Below, one piece after another: positions 1-7,158 of a stretch of 11,654 nucleotides of DNA. Position 1 is the stretch's first letter, and each line of letters begins with the position of its first letter. The stretch is from PeH17 sp964414925. GTDB lineage: Bacteria; Bacillota; Clostridia; Christensenellales; CAG-138. Both the position numbers and the translations under genes were made by a program. The notes beneath the pieces are model-generated. The model made no database searches and was not told the origin of the DNA. It saw only the letters and a program-made list of their open reading frames with translations. The stretch covers positions 1 to 11,654 of the forward strand of contig CAYPXV010000043.1 of the NCBI GenBank assembly GCA_964414925.1, written 5' to 3'.

Positions 1-896
1 ACAGAACTGCTTCCGGCAAACTGAGCATCCGAATGCATTCTGCCCATAGTATCAGTCAAGCCGTAGCTTGCGGGACCGGCAGCCATATTATCGGGATGCA
101 ATGTTCGTCCTGTACCGCCACCTGATGCGACGGAGAAATACTGCTTATCATTTTCAACACACCACTTTTTGTATGTGCCGGCAACGGGATGCTGGAATCT
201 GGTCGGATTTGTTGAGTTTCCGGTTATAGATACGTCAACTTTTTCATAGCGCATTATCGCAACACCTTCGTTTACGTCATCTGCTCCGTAGCAACGAACT
301 TTGCTCTTATCACCGCTACTGAATGCTTTCTCGTAAACTATTTCCAACTTATCGGTGTACTGGTCATACTTAGTCTCGACATAGGTAAAGCCGTTTATTC
401 TTGAAATGATATAAGCAGCATCTTTTCCAAGACCGTTAAGAATAACACGTAACGGTTTTTTACGAACCTTATTTGCTTTTTTTGCAATGCCGATAGCACC
501 TTCCGCAGCAGCAAAGCTTTCATGTCCCGCTAAAAATGCAAAACACTCGGTTTCTTCGCGCAATAATTTTGCGCCGAGATTTCCGTGTCCCAGTCCGACT
601 TTACGTTGATCCGCAACAGAACCGGGAATACAGAATGACTGCAATCCTATACCTATTGCCTCTGCGGCTTCCGCAGCATCTTTAACATTGGATTTAATGG
701 CAATCGCAGCACCAACGGTGTAAGCCCAAACGGCATTATCAAAGCAAATAGGCTGGATGCCTCTGACAATAGCGTCCACATCAACGTTTGCCTCTTTGAC
801 TATCGATTGTGCATCTTCAAGACCGTTAATTCCGTATTCTTCAAGCACGGAATTAATCTTGTTTATTCTTCTTTCGTAACCTTCAAAATGAATCAT
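1..896 (-). CDS. GGGtGRT family protein, C-terminus cut off by the window edge
   Basis: This frame stays open from the ATG at 896 to the left edge and gives 298 residues. The gene continues past base 1, and only a few dozen residues are probably missing. The name-giving motif GGGTGRT lies at residues 259-265 and is followed by LHPDNMAAGPASYG. That identifies the GGGtGRT family, a conserved family from anaerobic bacteria whose function is unknown to me. There is no signal peptide or membrane segment, so the protein is probably cytosolic. The visible part has cysteines at 51, 89, 118, 202 and 246, which could be metal or cluster ligands, but this is inference. A strong AAGGAGT ribosome binding site (903-909) overlaps the stop codon of the NifU-like gene 11 bp upstream, so the two are probably translated together. 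The Gly-rich motif resembles a phosphate-binding loop, but I cannot assign a substrate. Confidence 0.88.
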   Translation of the reverse strand, partial: MIHFEGYERRINKINSVLEEYGINGLEDAQSIVKEANVDVDAIVRGIQPICFDNAVWAYTVGAAIAIKSNVKDAAEAAEAIGIGLQSFCIPGSVADQRKVGLGHGNLGAKLLREETECFAFLAGHESFAAAEGAIGIAKKANKVRKKPLRVILNGLGKDAAYIISRINGFTYVETKYDQYTDKLEIVYEKAFSSGDKSKVRCYGADDVNEGVAIMRYEKVDVSITGNSTNPTRFQHPVAGTYKKWCVENDKQYFSVASGGGTGRTLHPDNMAAGPASYGLTDTMGRMHSDAQFAGSSS

Positions 897-907
897 GTAA
901 ATACTCC

Positions 908-1600
908 TTATTCATGTCTCGGATCAATATACTTAGCAGCCTCATCAAACCTACCGTATTGTCCACGATATTTTTCATAAGCTTCATTGGGAGTCATGCC
1001 TTTGCCGATTGCTTCCATCATCTGACCAAGCTTCACAAACTGATAACCGATTATCTCGTTATTATCATCAAGAGCGAGCTTTGTGATGTAACCCTCGGTA
1101 AGATCCAAATACCTTGCCCCTTTTTCTCTGGTCGAATACGTTGTTCCGACCATGCTTCGTAAGCCCTTACCTAAATCTTCAAGACCTGCGCCGATTGAAA
1201 GACCGTTCTCAGAAAATGCACTTTGGCTTCTTCCGTAAACAATTTGCAGGAAAAGTTCACGCATAGCTGTATTTATCGCATCACAAACCAAATCGGTGTT
1301 CAGTGCTTCGAGAATTGTTTTTCCTGGCAAGATCTCGGCAGCCATGGCAGCAGAATGAGTCATTCCGCTGCATCCAATCGTCTCTACAAGAGCTTCCTCA
1401 ATAATACCGTCCTTGATATTCAGAGTCAATTTACATGCGCCCTGTTGAGGTGCGCATCTGCCAACTCCATGCGTAAAGCCACTGATATCGGTTATTTCCT
1501 TAGCATTTACCCATTTTCCTTCTTCGGGAATAGGAGCGGGTTCATGCTTTGCACCTTTACATACACTGCACATATGCTTTACTTCCTGTGTGTATTCCAT
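908..1600 (-). CDS. NifU/IscU-like iron-sulfur cluster scaffold protein, partner of GGGtGRT
   Basis: The 230-residue product has an IscU/NifU N-terminal-like core at about residues 45-125. Its recognisable stretches are KDGIIEEALVETIGCSG (63-79), comparable to GIIEDARFKTYGCGS in IscU, and the LPGKTILEAL helix (91-100). It has six cysteines. C11 and C14 form a CxxC in the N-terminal extension. C49 and C56 lie near the first IscU cluster cysteine, C77 matches the second and C106 may match the third. The usual CGD aspartate is not seen. The C-terminal 90 residues are an added region not found in plain IscU. The protein is soluble and probably binds or hands over an Fe-S cluster or metal, which is inference. 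A GAAAGGA site lies just upstream of the ATG. No cysteine desulfurase is in the window, so this is not a standard isc, suf or nif operon. Its tight linkage to the GGGtGRT gene suggests a joint function. Confidence 0.85.
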   Translation of the reverse strand: MEYTQEVKHMCSVCKGAKHEPAPIPEEGKWVNAKEITDISGFTHGVGRCAPQQGACKLTLNIKDGIIEEALVETIGCSGMTHSAAMAAEILPGKTILEALNTDLVCDAINTAMRELFLQIVYGRSQSAFSENGLSIGAGLEDLGKGLRSMVGTTYSTREKGARYLDLTEGYITKLALDDNNEIIGYQFVKLGQMMEAIGKGMTPNEAYEKYRGQYGRFDEAAKYIDPRHE

Positions 1601-1635
1601 TTTTATTCCTTTCTCGCTTATATAGCTAATTTATT

Positions 1636-2853
1636 TTAAATTTCAACTCCGTTAAGTGTTAAAAGCTCACGGGCTGTTTCTACAGAGTCAACCCCATAGC
1701 GATTTTTAACCGGGGCAAACTCACGTTTTCTTTCTACTTCGAAAACAAGACAACCTTCAAGAAGATGGATTGTATCCAGAATCAATGTTTCATACTTGTA
1801 ACCGTTCGGTTCCGATGGCTCAATAGCCGTTCCATTGGAATCAATGCATGGAATTTTTTTGTTTACTACATGCACGGGCATAGCATTTTCCAATATTTGA
1901 CTAAGCTTATCAACATCGAAAATGTAATTCAAAGTTACTCCGAAGTTGTATGCATAGTCCCCGTTTTCAAGCTTTGAATAACGCATTTCTTCGCTAAGCT
2001 CATAGTATTCGACAATCGAAGGTTTACCGTCTTCAAGGCACATTACACCGACACGTTCATCGGGAGATGATTTTTTTATGACCTTTGAACCCACCGCATG
2101 TCCCGAAAGCTTTAAGGCACCAATGAAAATGGGATCCGCAATTCTCTGTAGAACATTATCTACCGAAAAAACATTCAACCACTTAATATTATTTGAAGAA
2201 ACAATATTAAGCATACCTGCTTTGTTCATCGATTCATACCAACCGCCGTTGCCGTTGGGTGAAGTTGAAATTTTGAACTTTTGTTCCATGAGAACATTAC
2301 CGTCATAATCGGAAGCCGGTGCCATGTCCTGTATGAAGAAGTGAACGTAATCCGAAGGATAGCCGAAGAACTTTTTCTCCGATAAAAAGTTTCTTGTATC
2401 GGAATCATTTCGTTCGCTCGTCATTATAAAAAGGTGGATCGGAGTTTTTGCAGCATTTGTTACTTTCATCAAATTATTGAATAAACATTCAAAAATTGAC
2501 AGCTCATGTGTAACTCCTATATTAAACATTCCCTTGGGATGATCGGAACCCAAACGAGTTCCCATGCCGCCTGCCAGAAGTACTGCTCCGACTTTTCCGC
2601 ATTTTATCTCATCAAAACCTACTTTACTGAAAACTTCCTTGTTTTCTTCGATCTCGGAAAGTTGAGTAACCGGTATCGGAGTTATTTTGCCCTTAACTTT
2701 TTCTTTACACCTCGAATCCAAAACCGAAAAATTCAAAGAATCTATTTGATTGAGCAAAAACTCCTGCTCTGATGCAGATATTTCATTATAAAATCTCAGC
2801 AGATGTGTCTGATTATACTTCTTCAGCTTATCTAAAGCAAAAAGATAATCCAT
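1636..2853 (-). CDS. UDP-sugar pyrophosphorylase, UDPGP family (eukaryotic-type UDP-GlcNAc/UDP-glucose pyrophosphorylase)
   Basis: The 405-residue protein belongs to the UDPGP nucleotidyltransferase family. These enzymes make a UDP-sugar and pyrophosphate from UTP and a sugar 1-phosphate. The UTP-binding signature LAGGMGTRLGSDHPKGMF lies at 93-110. Further family motifs are PNGNGGWY (199-206), VDN (231-233), VEYYEL (281-286) and FAPVKN (379-384). The GNGG and FAPVKN motifs are those of eukaryotic UDP-N-acetylglucosamine pyrophosphorylases (AGX/UAP) and their bacterial relatives. This differs from the GlmU or GalU types that bacteria normally use. The sugar (GlcNAc-1-P, GalNAc-1-P or Glc-1-P) cannot be settled from the sequence. 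The protein lacks membrane segments and should be cytosolic. An AAAGAGGT site precedes the ATG. It lies 15 bp after lpdA and 35 bp before the NifU-like gene, so co-transcription is likely although no metabolic link is evident. Confidence 0.88.
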   Translation of the reverse strand: MDYLFALDKLKKYNQTHLLRFYNEISASEQEFLLNQIDSLNFSVLDSRCKEKVKGKITPIPVTQLSEIEENKEVFSKVGFDEIKCGKVGAVLLAGGMGTRLGSDHPKGMFNIGVTHELSIFECLFNNLMKVTNAAKTPIHLFIMTSERNDSDTRNFLSEKKFFGYPSDYVHFFIQDMAPASDYDGNVLMEQKFKISTSPNGNGGWYESMNKAGMLNIVSSNNIKWLNVFSVDNVLQRIADPIFIGALKLSGHAVGSKVIKKSSPDERVGVMCLEDGKPSIVEYYELSEEMRYSKLENGDYAYNFGVTLNYIFDVDKLSQILENAMPVHVVNKKIPCIDSNGTAIEPSEPNGYKYETLILDTIHLLEGCLVFEVERKREFAPVKNRYGVDSVETARELLTLNGVEI

Positions 2854-2868
2854 ATGTACCTCTTTAAA

Positions 2869-4257
2869 TTATTTCTTTTTCGGAAGTGCATGACAGCACA
2901 TACCGGTGAAATCATGTGCTGCTTCTGCAATTGTTTCACTTACGGTAGGATGAGGATGAATTGTATGCGCAATATCTTCAACGCTGCCTCCGAGTTTCAG
3001 TGTCATTGCAATTTCAGAAATCATGTCCGTAGCTCTGGGACACATCAATTGTGCGCCGAGTAATTTGCCTGTCGGTGCAGCAATTATTTTACATGTTCCG
3101 ACAGCATCGCCCATAATCATAGCACGACCGTTTCCTGCAACATTATAAGTACCGACTTTATACTCGATACCTTGTGCTTTACACTTATCTTCGCTTAAAC
3201 CGACGAACGCAATTTCGGGGGATGTGTAAATGCATGACGGAACGATATCGTAGTTAATTTCTTCGTCGTATCCGCAAGCGTTGGCAGCCGCAACAAGTCC
3301 CTGCGCACTTGCAACATGTGCAAGCTGAATCTTGCCTGTTATGTCACCTATAGCGTAGATGTTATCGATATTGGTTTTGCAATGAGAATCGATGTTTACA
3401 AACGCACGATTCATTTCAATGCCGACTTCTTCTACACCTATTCCCGAAGTCATGGCACGGCGACCGACTGATACAATGCAACATGCACCTTGTGCTTCTT
3501 TTTCCTGACCGTTTAATTCGTACTTTACGGTAACAATCTCGCCACCGTCTATTGACGTAACTTTCGCATTATTGATAACATTGACTTTCTTTTTCTTTAA
3601 AACTCTTGAAAGTAATCTTACGACATCGGAATCAACACCGGGAAGTATCGATGGCATCATTTCGATAACGGTAACGCTTTTACCAAGCGTTGCAAACAGT
3701 GTTGCAAATTCAATGCCGATTACACCGCCGCCTATTATAACAAAGCTCTCGGGTAATTCTGTCATCGTTAATATTTCATCCGACGTTACGATATTTTCTC
3801 CGTCTATGCCCGGAATGGGAGGTCTAGCGGGTGAACTTCCCGTTGCTAAGATAAGCTTGTCGTATGTTACCTTTTCGCCGTCAACATCAAGGGTATGATT
3901 ATCAACTATCTTGCCGAATCCGTTAATAACTTTTACACCATGAGCTTTTTCCAGCCCTGCAATTCCGGTGCGGAGTTTTGTAACAACGGAATCTTTATAT
4001 GTAGCTGCCTTTGAAAAATCAAAGCTTATATCACCGATATTGACGCCATACGACGAGGCTGTATGAGCACTTTCAAATACTTCGGCGCAATGAAGTAAAG
4101 CCTTTGTCGGAATGCAACCTCTATTTAGACATGTACCGCCCAATTCTCTTGCTTCAACCAGAGCTGTTTTCTTTCCGTATTGGGCGCAACGAATTGCACA
4201 CTCATAGCCGCCCGGACCTCCGCCCAAAACTATAACATCATAATCAAAATTAATCAT
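2869..4257 (-). CDS. lpdA: dihydrolipoyl dehydrogenase (E3)
   Basis: This 462-residue flavoprotein disulfide reductase is of normal length for the family. It oxidises dihydrolipoyl groups using FAD and NAD+. The FAD-binding Rossmann motif GGGPGGYEC starts at residue 12. The redox-active disulfide is C43/C48 in GGTCLNRGCIPTK. The NAD-binding motif IIGGGVIGIE is at about 174-183, and the dimer-interface catalytic pair H436/E441 lies in HPHPTVSE. Every key residue is present, so it should be active. There is no N-terminal lipoyl domain, and no 2-oxoacid dehydrogenase, glycine cleavage or acetoin genes lie nearby. Its lipoyl partner is therefore unknown. It is the first gene of the leftward operon, with a GAAAGGG site at 4266-4272 and its own promoter. 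A role in reducing or recycling disulfides for the downstream Fe-S-type proteins is possible but is only a guess. Confidence 0.95.
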   Translation of the reverse strand: MINFDYDVIVLGGGPGGYECAIRCAQYGKKTALVEARELGGTCLNRGCIPTKALLHCAEVFESAHTASSYGVNIGDISFDFSKAATYKDSVVTKLRTGIAGLEKAHGVKVINGFGKIVDNHTLDVDGEKVTYDKLILATGSSPARPPIPGIDGENIVTSDEILTMTELPESFVIIGGGVIGIEFATLFATLGKSVTVIEMMPSILPGVDSDVVRLLSRVLKKKKVNVINNAKVTSIDGGEIVTVKYELNGQEKEAQGACCIVSVGRRAMTSGIGVEEVGIEMNRAFVNIDSHCKTNIDNIYAIGDITGKIQLAHVASAQGLVAAANACGYDEEINYDIVPSCIYTSPEIAFVGLSEDKCKAQGIEYKVGTYNVAGNGRAMIMGDAVGTCKIIAAPTGKLLGAQLMCPRATDMISEIAMTLKLGGSVEDIAHTIHPHPTVSETIAEAAHDFTGMCCHALPKKK

Positions 4258-4311
4258 ATTGCAAACCCTTTCACAGATTTAAGAATAAAAGATTATTAAT
4301 ACATCGTACCA

Positions 4312-4340
4312 ATAATAGCATATTAGCAAAAAAAATTCAA
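4312..4340 (-). promoter_or_regulatory. sigma-A-type promoter of the lpdA operon
   Basis: On the minus strand the -35 is TTGAAT (4335-4340) and the -10 is TATTAT (4312-4317), with a 17 bp spacer. The -10 is preceded by TGC, giving an extended -10. Transcription should start near 4305 and leave a leader of about 48 nt before the lpdA ATG. The spacer contains a run of T bases on this strand (4328-4335). I see no clear operator or riboswitch in the leader. Confidence 0.7.
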
Positions 4341-4399
4341 GCAAAATCAATTTATTTAACGAATGAGACAATTTAAACAATCTGCTATGCAAATATGGA

Positions 4400-4428
4400 T
4401 TGACATACAGTTGAAATCATGCTAAAAT
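4400..4428 (+). promoter_or_regulatory. sigma-A-type promoter of leuS
   Basis: A perfect -35 TTGACA (4400-4405) is followed by a 17 bp spacer and the -10 TAAAAT (4423-4428), which carries a TGC extension. The start of transcription is expected near 4435, just before the T-box leader. It runs divergently from the lpdA promoter about 60 bp away. Confidence 0.85.
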
Positions 4429-4434
4429 GGGGTC

Positions 4435-4655
4435 TGTTAAAGGCTTTGAATCGAATAAGTAGGGGATACATTCAGAGAGTTATCGTTGGCTGAAAGATAG
4501 CATTTTTCCCGAACCTCACCGAGGAGCTGCCGAAATGAGGTAGAATTAGTTTCGGACGTATACCTGCGTTAAGGGTTTGAGTGGTCGATTTTCGACAATT
4601 GAAGTGGTATCGCGGAGTTTAGCTTCGTCTTCTTGAATGGAGACGAGGCTTTTTT
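4435..4655 (+). promoter_or_regulatory. T-box leader of leuS, leucine specifier CTC
   Basis: The leader has the ordered landmarks of a tRNA-sensing T-box riboswitch. They are the AGTA loop-E element of Stem I (4458-4461), the AGAGAG and GTTGGCTGAAA distal Stem I motifs (4474-4494), and GAAC followed by the specifier triplet CTC (4515-4517) and ACC. A stem CCGAAA/TTTCGG follows (4530-4535 with 4550-4555), then GCGTTAAGG and GAGTGG. The T-box bulge is TGGTATC (4605-4611), followed by GCGG. CTC is a leucine codon and fits the downstream leuS. The T at 4608, fourth base of TGGT, would pair with the A73 discriminator of tRNA-Leu. Uncharged tRNA-Leu should stabilise the antiterminator and turn leuS on when leucine is short. 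The usual ACC after TGGN is ATC here, a mild deviation. A hairpin GTCGA/TCGAC (4584-4596) lies just before the bulge. Confidence 0.95.
4621..4655 (+). terminator. intrinsic terminator of the leuS T-box leader
   Basis: A 12 bp stem (4621-4632 with 4639-4650, two G-T wobbles) encloses the loop TTGAAT and runs into six T bases (4650-4655). Its 5' arm can instead pair with the T-box region, for example 4624-4626 with 4601-4603, to form the antiterminator. It ends right before the leuS ribosome binding site. Confidence 0.9.
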
Positions 4656-4669
4656 GAAAGGAGATATAT

Positions 4670-7081
4670 ATGAGTGAAAGATATGACCATTTATCAATAG
4701 AAAGAAAATGGCAAAAGCACTGGGATGACACGCACTGCTTTGAAGCAAAAAACGATTATACGATGCCGAAGTATTATGCGTTAATTGAATTTCCGTTTCC
4801 AAGCGGAGCGGGACTTCACGTCGGACATCCGAGAAGCAATACTGCACTGGATATCATAAGCCGCAAAAGGCGTATGGAAGGCTATAATGTTTTGTTTCCT
4901 ATCGGTTACGACAGTTTTGGTCTTCCTACTGAAAATTATGCAATCAAAACAGGCGAACATCCCGAAAAAGTAACTGCGGAAAACATAAAGGTTTTCCATA
5001 ATCAGCTTAAAATGCTCGGATTCTCATTTGATTACTCGAGGGAAATCTACACATCCGATCCCGAGTACTATAAATGGACACAATGGATTTTCTTGAAGCT
5101 GTTTGAAAAAGGACTTGCATATAAAGCAGAACTACCGATAAACTTCTGCACGTCCTGCAAAGTCGGACTTGCTAATGAGGAAGTTATAGACGGTAAATGT
5201 GAACGCTGTGGAGCCCCGGTTGTACATATGGTGCGCAGCCAGTGGATGCTCAGAATTACACAGTATGCCGACAGACTTATCGATGACCTTGATAAGGTTG
5301 ACTTTATAGATAGAGTAAAAACATCGCAAAAGAATTGGATTGGCAGAAGTACCGGCGCCGAGGTGGATTTCAAGGTTGAAGATACCGATGAAATTCTTAA
5401 GATTTATACAACAAGACCGGACACTATTTTCGGTGCAACATATATGGTTGTAGCCCCTGAACATCCGATAATTAAAAAATTTGAATCTAAAATCAAAAAC
5501 ATCGACGAAGTTCATGCATATCAGGCAGAAGCTATGCGTAAGAGTGATTTTGAGCGCAGCGAACTTGCCAAGGACAAAACCGGTGTCGCATTGGATGGAT
5601 TATTTGCAATCAATCCCGCATCAGGCAACAGAATACCGATTTGGATATCGGACTATGTTTTGATGGGATATGGCACGGGTGCAATCATGGCTGTTCCTGC
5701 TCATGACTCCAGAGACTATGAATTTGCAAAGACAATGAATTTGCCGATTATAGAGGTAGTTTCGGGTGGCGATATTTCTAAGGAAGCATATACCGACTGT
5801 GCTGAAGGAACAATAATTAATTCATCCTTCCTTAACGGACTGTCCGTAAACGAAGCAAAAGAGAGCATGATTTCCTGGCTGGAAGAAAAAGGAATAGCGC
5901 ACAAGAAAACTAATTTCAAACTCCGTGACTGGTTATTCAGTCGTCAAAGATATTGGGGTGAGCCGATACCTCTGGTATACTGCGAACACTGCGGATGGGT
6001 TCCGATACCCGAAAGTGAACTTCCTCTGAAGCTTCCCGCAGTTGATGACTTTAAACCTGCCGACGATGGTTCATCCGCTCTTGCAAAAGCAACCGACTGG
6101 ATTCATACTACCTGTCCTAAATGCGGACGCCCCGCCGAAAGAGAAATAGATACAATGCCCAACTGGGCAGGGTCAAGTTGGTACTACATGAGATACTGCG
6201 ACCCTCACAATAAAGAATGTTTAGCCGATAAAAAAGCATTGGATTATTGGCTGCCTGTCGATTGGTACAATGGCGGAATGGAACATACAACGCTCCATTT
6301 GCTCTATTCAAGATTTTGGCATAAATTCCTTTATGATATTGGTGTCGTCGGTTGTCCCGAACCGTATATGAAGCGAACAAGTCACGGAATGATTTTAGCT
6401 GAAGACGGTAGAAAAATGAGTAAATCATTTAATAACGTAATCAATCCCGACGATCTCGTTATTGAATACGGTGCAGATACCGTCAGAACATACGAAATGT
6501 TCATAGGTGCTTTTGATCAAACAATTCCGTGGAGTACCCAGGGGGTTAAAGGTTGCAGAAGGTTCTTGGAACGAGTTTGGCGTTTGCAGGATATGCTGTC
6601 CGATGAAACCGGCATCAGAAAGGACTTAGCCGCTAATGTAAATGCATGCATCAAAAAGGTAGGCGAGGACTTCGAAAGAATGAAATTCAATACCGCAATT
6701 GCTGCGATGATGAGCTTGGTTAATGATTTTTATTCTAAGGGAAACGTTACCAAAGAGGAACTGCATGTACTGCTTGTATTGATGAATCCCGTAACTCCTC
6801 ATATAACAGAGGAACTCAATCAATTGATTGGCTACGAACAGCCTATTTACAAAGAGAAATGGCCTCAATTTGATGAGAGTGCCTTGACAAAGGACGAAAT
6901 CGAAGTTGCCGTCCAGGTAAACGGTAAAATTCGAACCAAAATGAACATTCCTGTAGGCTTAGAACAGGATGCCATTAAGGAAATTGTTTTTTCCAATCAG
7001 GATGTTATTCCCTGGATTGAAGGGAAAAACATTGTGAAATTCATTGCCATCCGTAACATTATTAATATCGTAGTTAAATAA
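4670..7081 (+). CDS. leuS: leucyl-tRNA synthetase
   Basis: This class I aminoacyl-tRNA synthetase attaches leucine to tRNA-Leu in the cytosol. The 803-residue length is normal for a bacterial LeuRS. The HIGH motif is HVGH (50-53) and KMSKS is at 582-586. The CP1 editing domain has the threonine-rich TTRPDTIFG (247-255) and YGTGAIMAVPAHDSRDYEFA. Zinc-type cysteine pairs occur at C160/C163 with C177/C180, and again in the YCEHC and CPKC segments before TMPNWAGSSWYYMRY. The start is set by AAAGGAG at 4657-4663, 6 nt before the ATG. The HVGHPRSNTALDII and DSFGLPTENYA form differs from the E. coli HMGHVRNYTIGDV form, so this belongs to another bacterial LeuRS subtype. It appears to be transcribed alone under T-box control. 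Confidence 0.98.
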   Translation: MSERYDHLSIERKWQKHWDDTHCFEAKNDYTMPKYYALIEFPFPSGAGLHVGHPRSNTALDIISRKRRMEGYNVLFPIGYDSFGLPTENYAIKTGEHPEKVTAENIKVFHNQLKMLGFSFDYSREIYTSDPEYYKWTQWIFLKLFEKGLAYKAELPINFCTSCKVGLANEEVIDGKCERCGAPVVHMVRSQWMLRITQYADRLIDDLDKVDFIDRVKTSQKNWIGRSTGAEVDFKVEDTDEILKIYTTRPDTIFGATYMVVAPEHPIIKKFESKIKNIDEVHAYQAEAMRKSDFERSELAKDKTGVALDGLFAINPASGNRIPIWISDYVLMGYGTGAIMAVPAHDSRDYEFAKTMNLPIIEVVSGGDISKEAYTDCAEGTIINSSFLNGLSVNEAKESMISWLEEKGIAHKKTNFKLRDWLFSRQRYWGEPIPLVYCEHCGWVPIPESELPLKLPAVDDFKPADDGSSALAKATDWIHTTCPKCGRPAEREIDTMPNWAGSSWYYMRYCDPHNKECLADKKALDYWLPVDWYNGGMEHTTLHLLYSRFWHKFLYDIGVVGCPEPYMKRTSHGMILAEDGRKMSKSFNNVINPDDLVIEYGADTVRTYEMFIGAFDQTIPWSTQGVKGCRRFLERVWRLQDMLSDETGIRKDLAANVNACIKKVGEDFERMKFNTAIAAMMSLVNDFYSKGNVTKEELHVLLVLMNPVTPHITEELNQLIGYEQPIYKEKWPQFDESALTKDEIEVAVQVNGKIRTKMNIPVGLEQDAIKEIVFSNQDVIPWIEGKNIVKFIAIRNIINIVVK

Positions 7082-7104
7082 TCCATTTATTACTACTTAA
7101 AATG

Positions 7105-7151
7105 AAAATCGCTCATTCACGGAATTGATTTTTATGCGAATGAGCGATTTT
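7105..7151. terminator. bidirectional terminator between convergent leuS and aroE
   Basis: A perfect 14 bp inverted repeat, AAAATCGCTCATTC (7105-7118) with its complement (7138-7151), encloses a 19 nt loop. Each arm ends in four T bases on the strand it would terminate. It starts 24 bp after the leuS stop and 8 bp from the aroE stop, so it can end both transcripts. Confidence 0.85.
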
Positions 7152-7158
7152 AATGCAA

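Noticed and set aside
914..1639. Plus-strand open frames opposite the NifU-like gene
   Set aside because: The minus-strand reading has clear IscU-like sequence and a good ribosome binding site; the opposite frames show no recognisable motif.
4258..4310. A riboswitch in the lpdA leader
   Set aside because: The leader is only about 48 nt and AT-rich, with no strong stem or terminator.
4546..4847. Minus-strand open frames over the T-box and leuS start
   Set aside because: They lie antisense to a structured leader and a conserved gene, lack a good ribosome binding site and show no protein signature.
5068..5515. Minus-strand open frames inside leuS
   Set aside because: They are antisense to the conserved zinc and editing regions of LeuRS and have no signature of their own.
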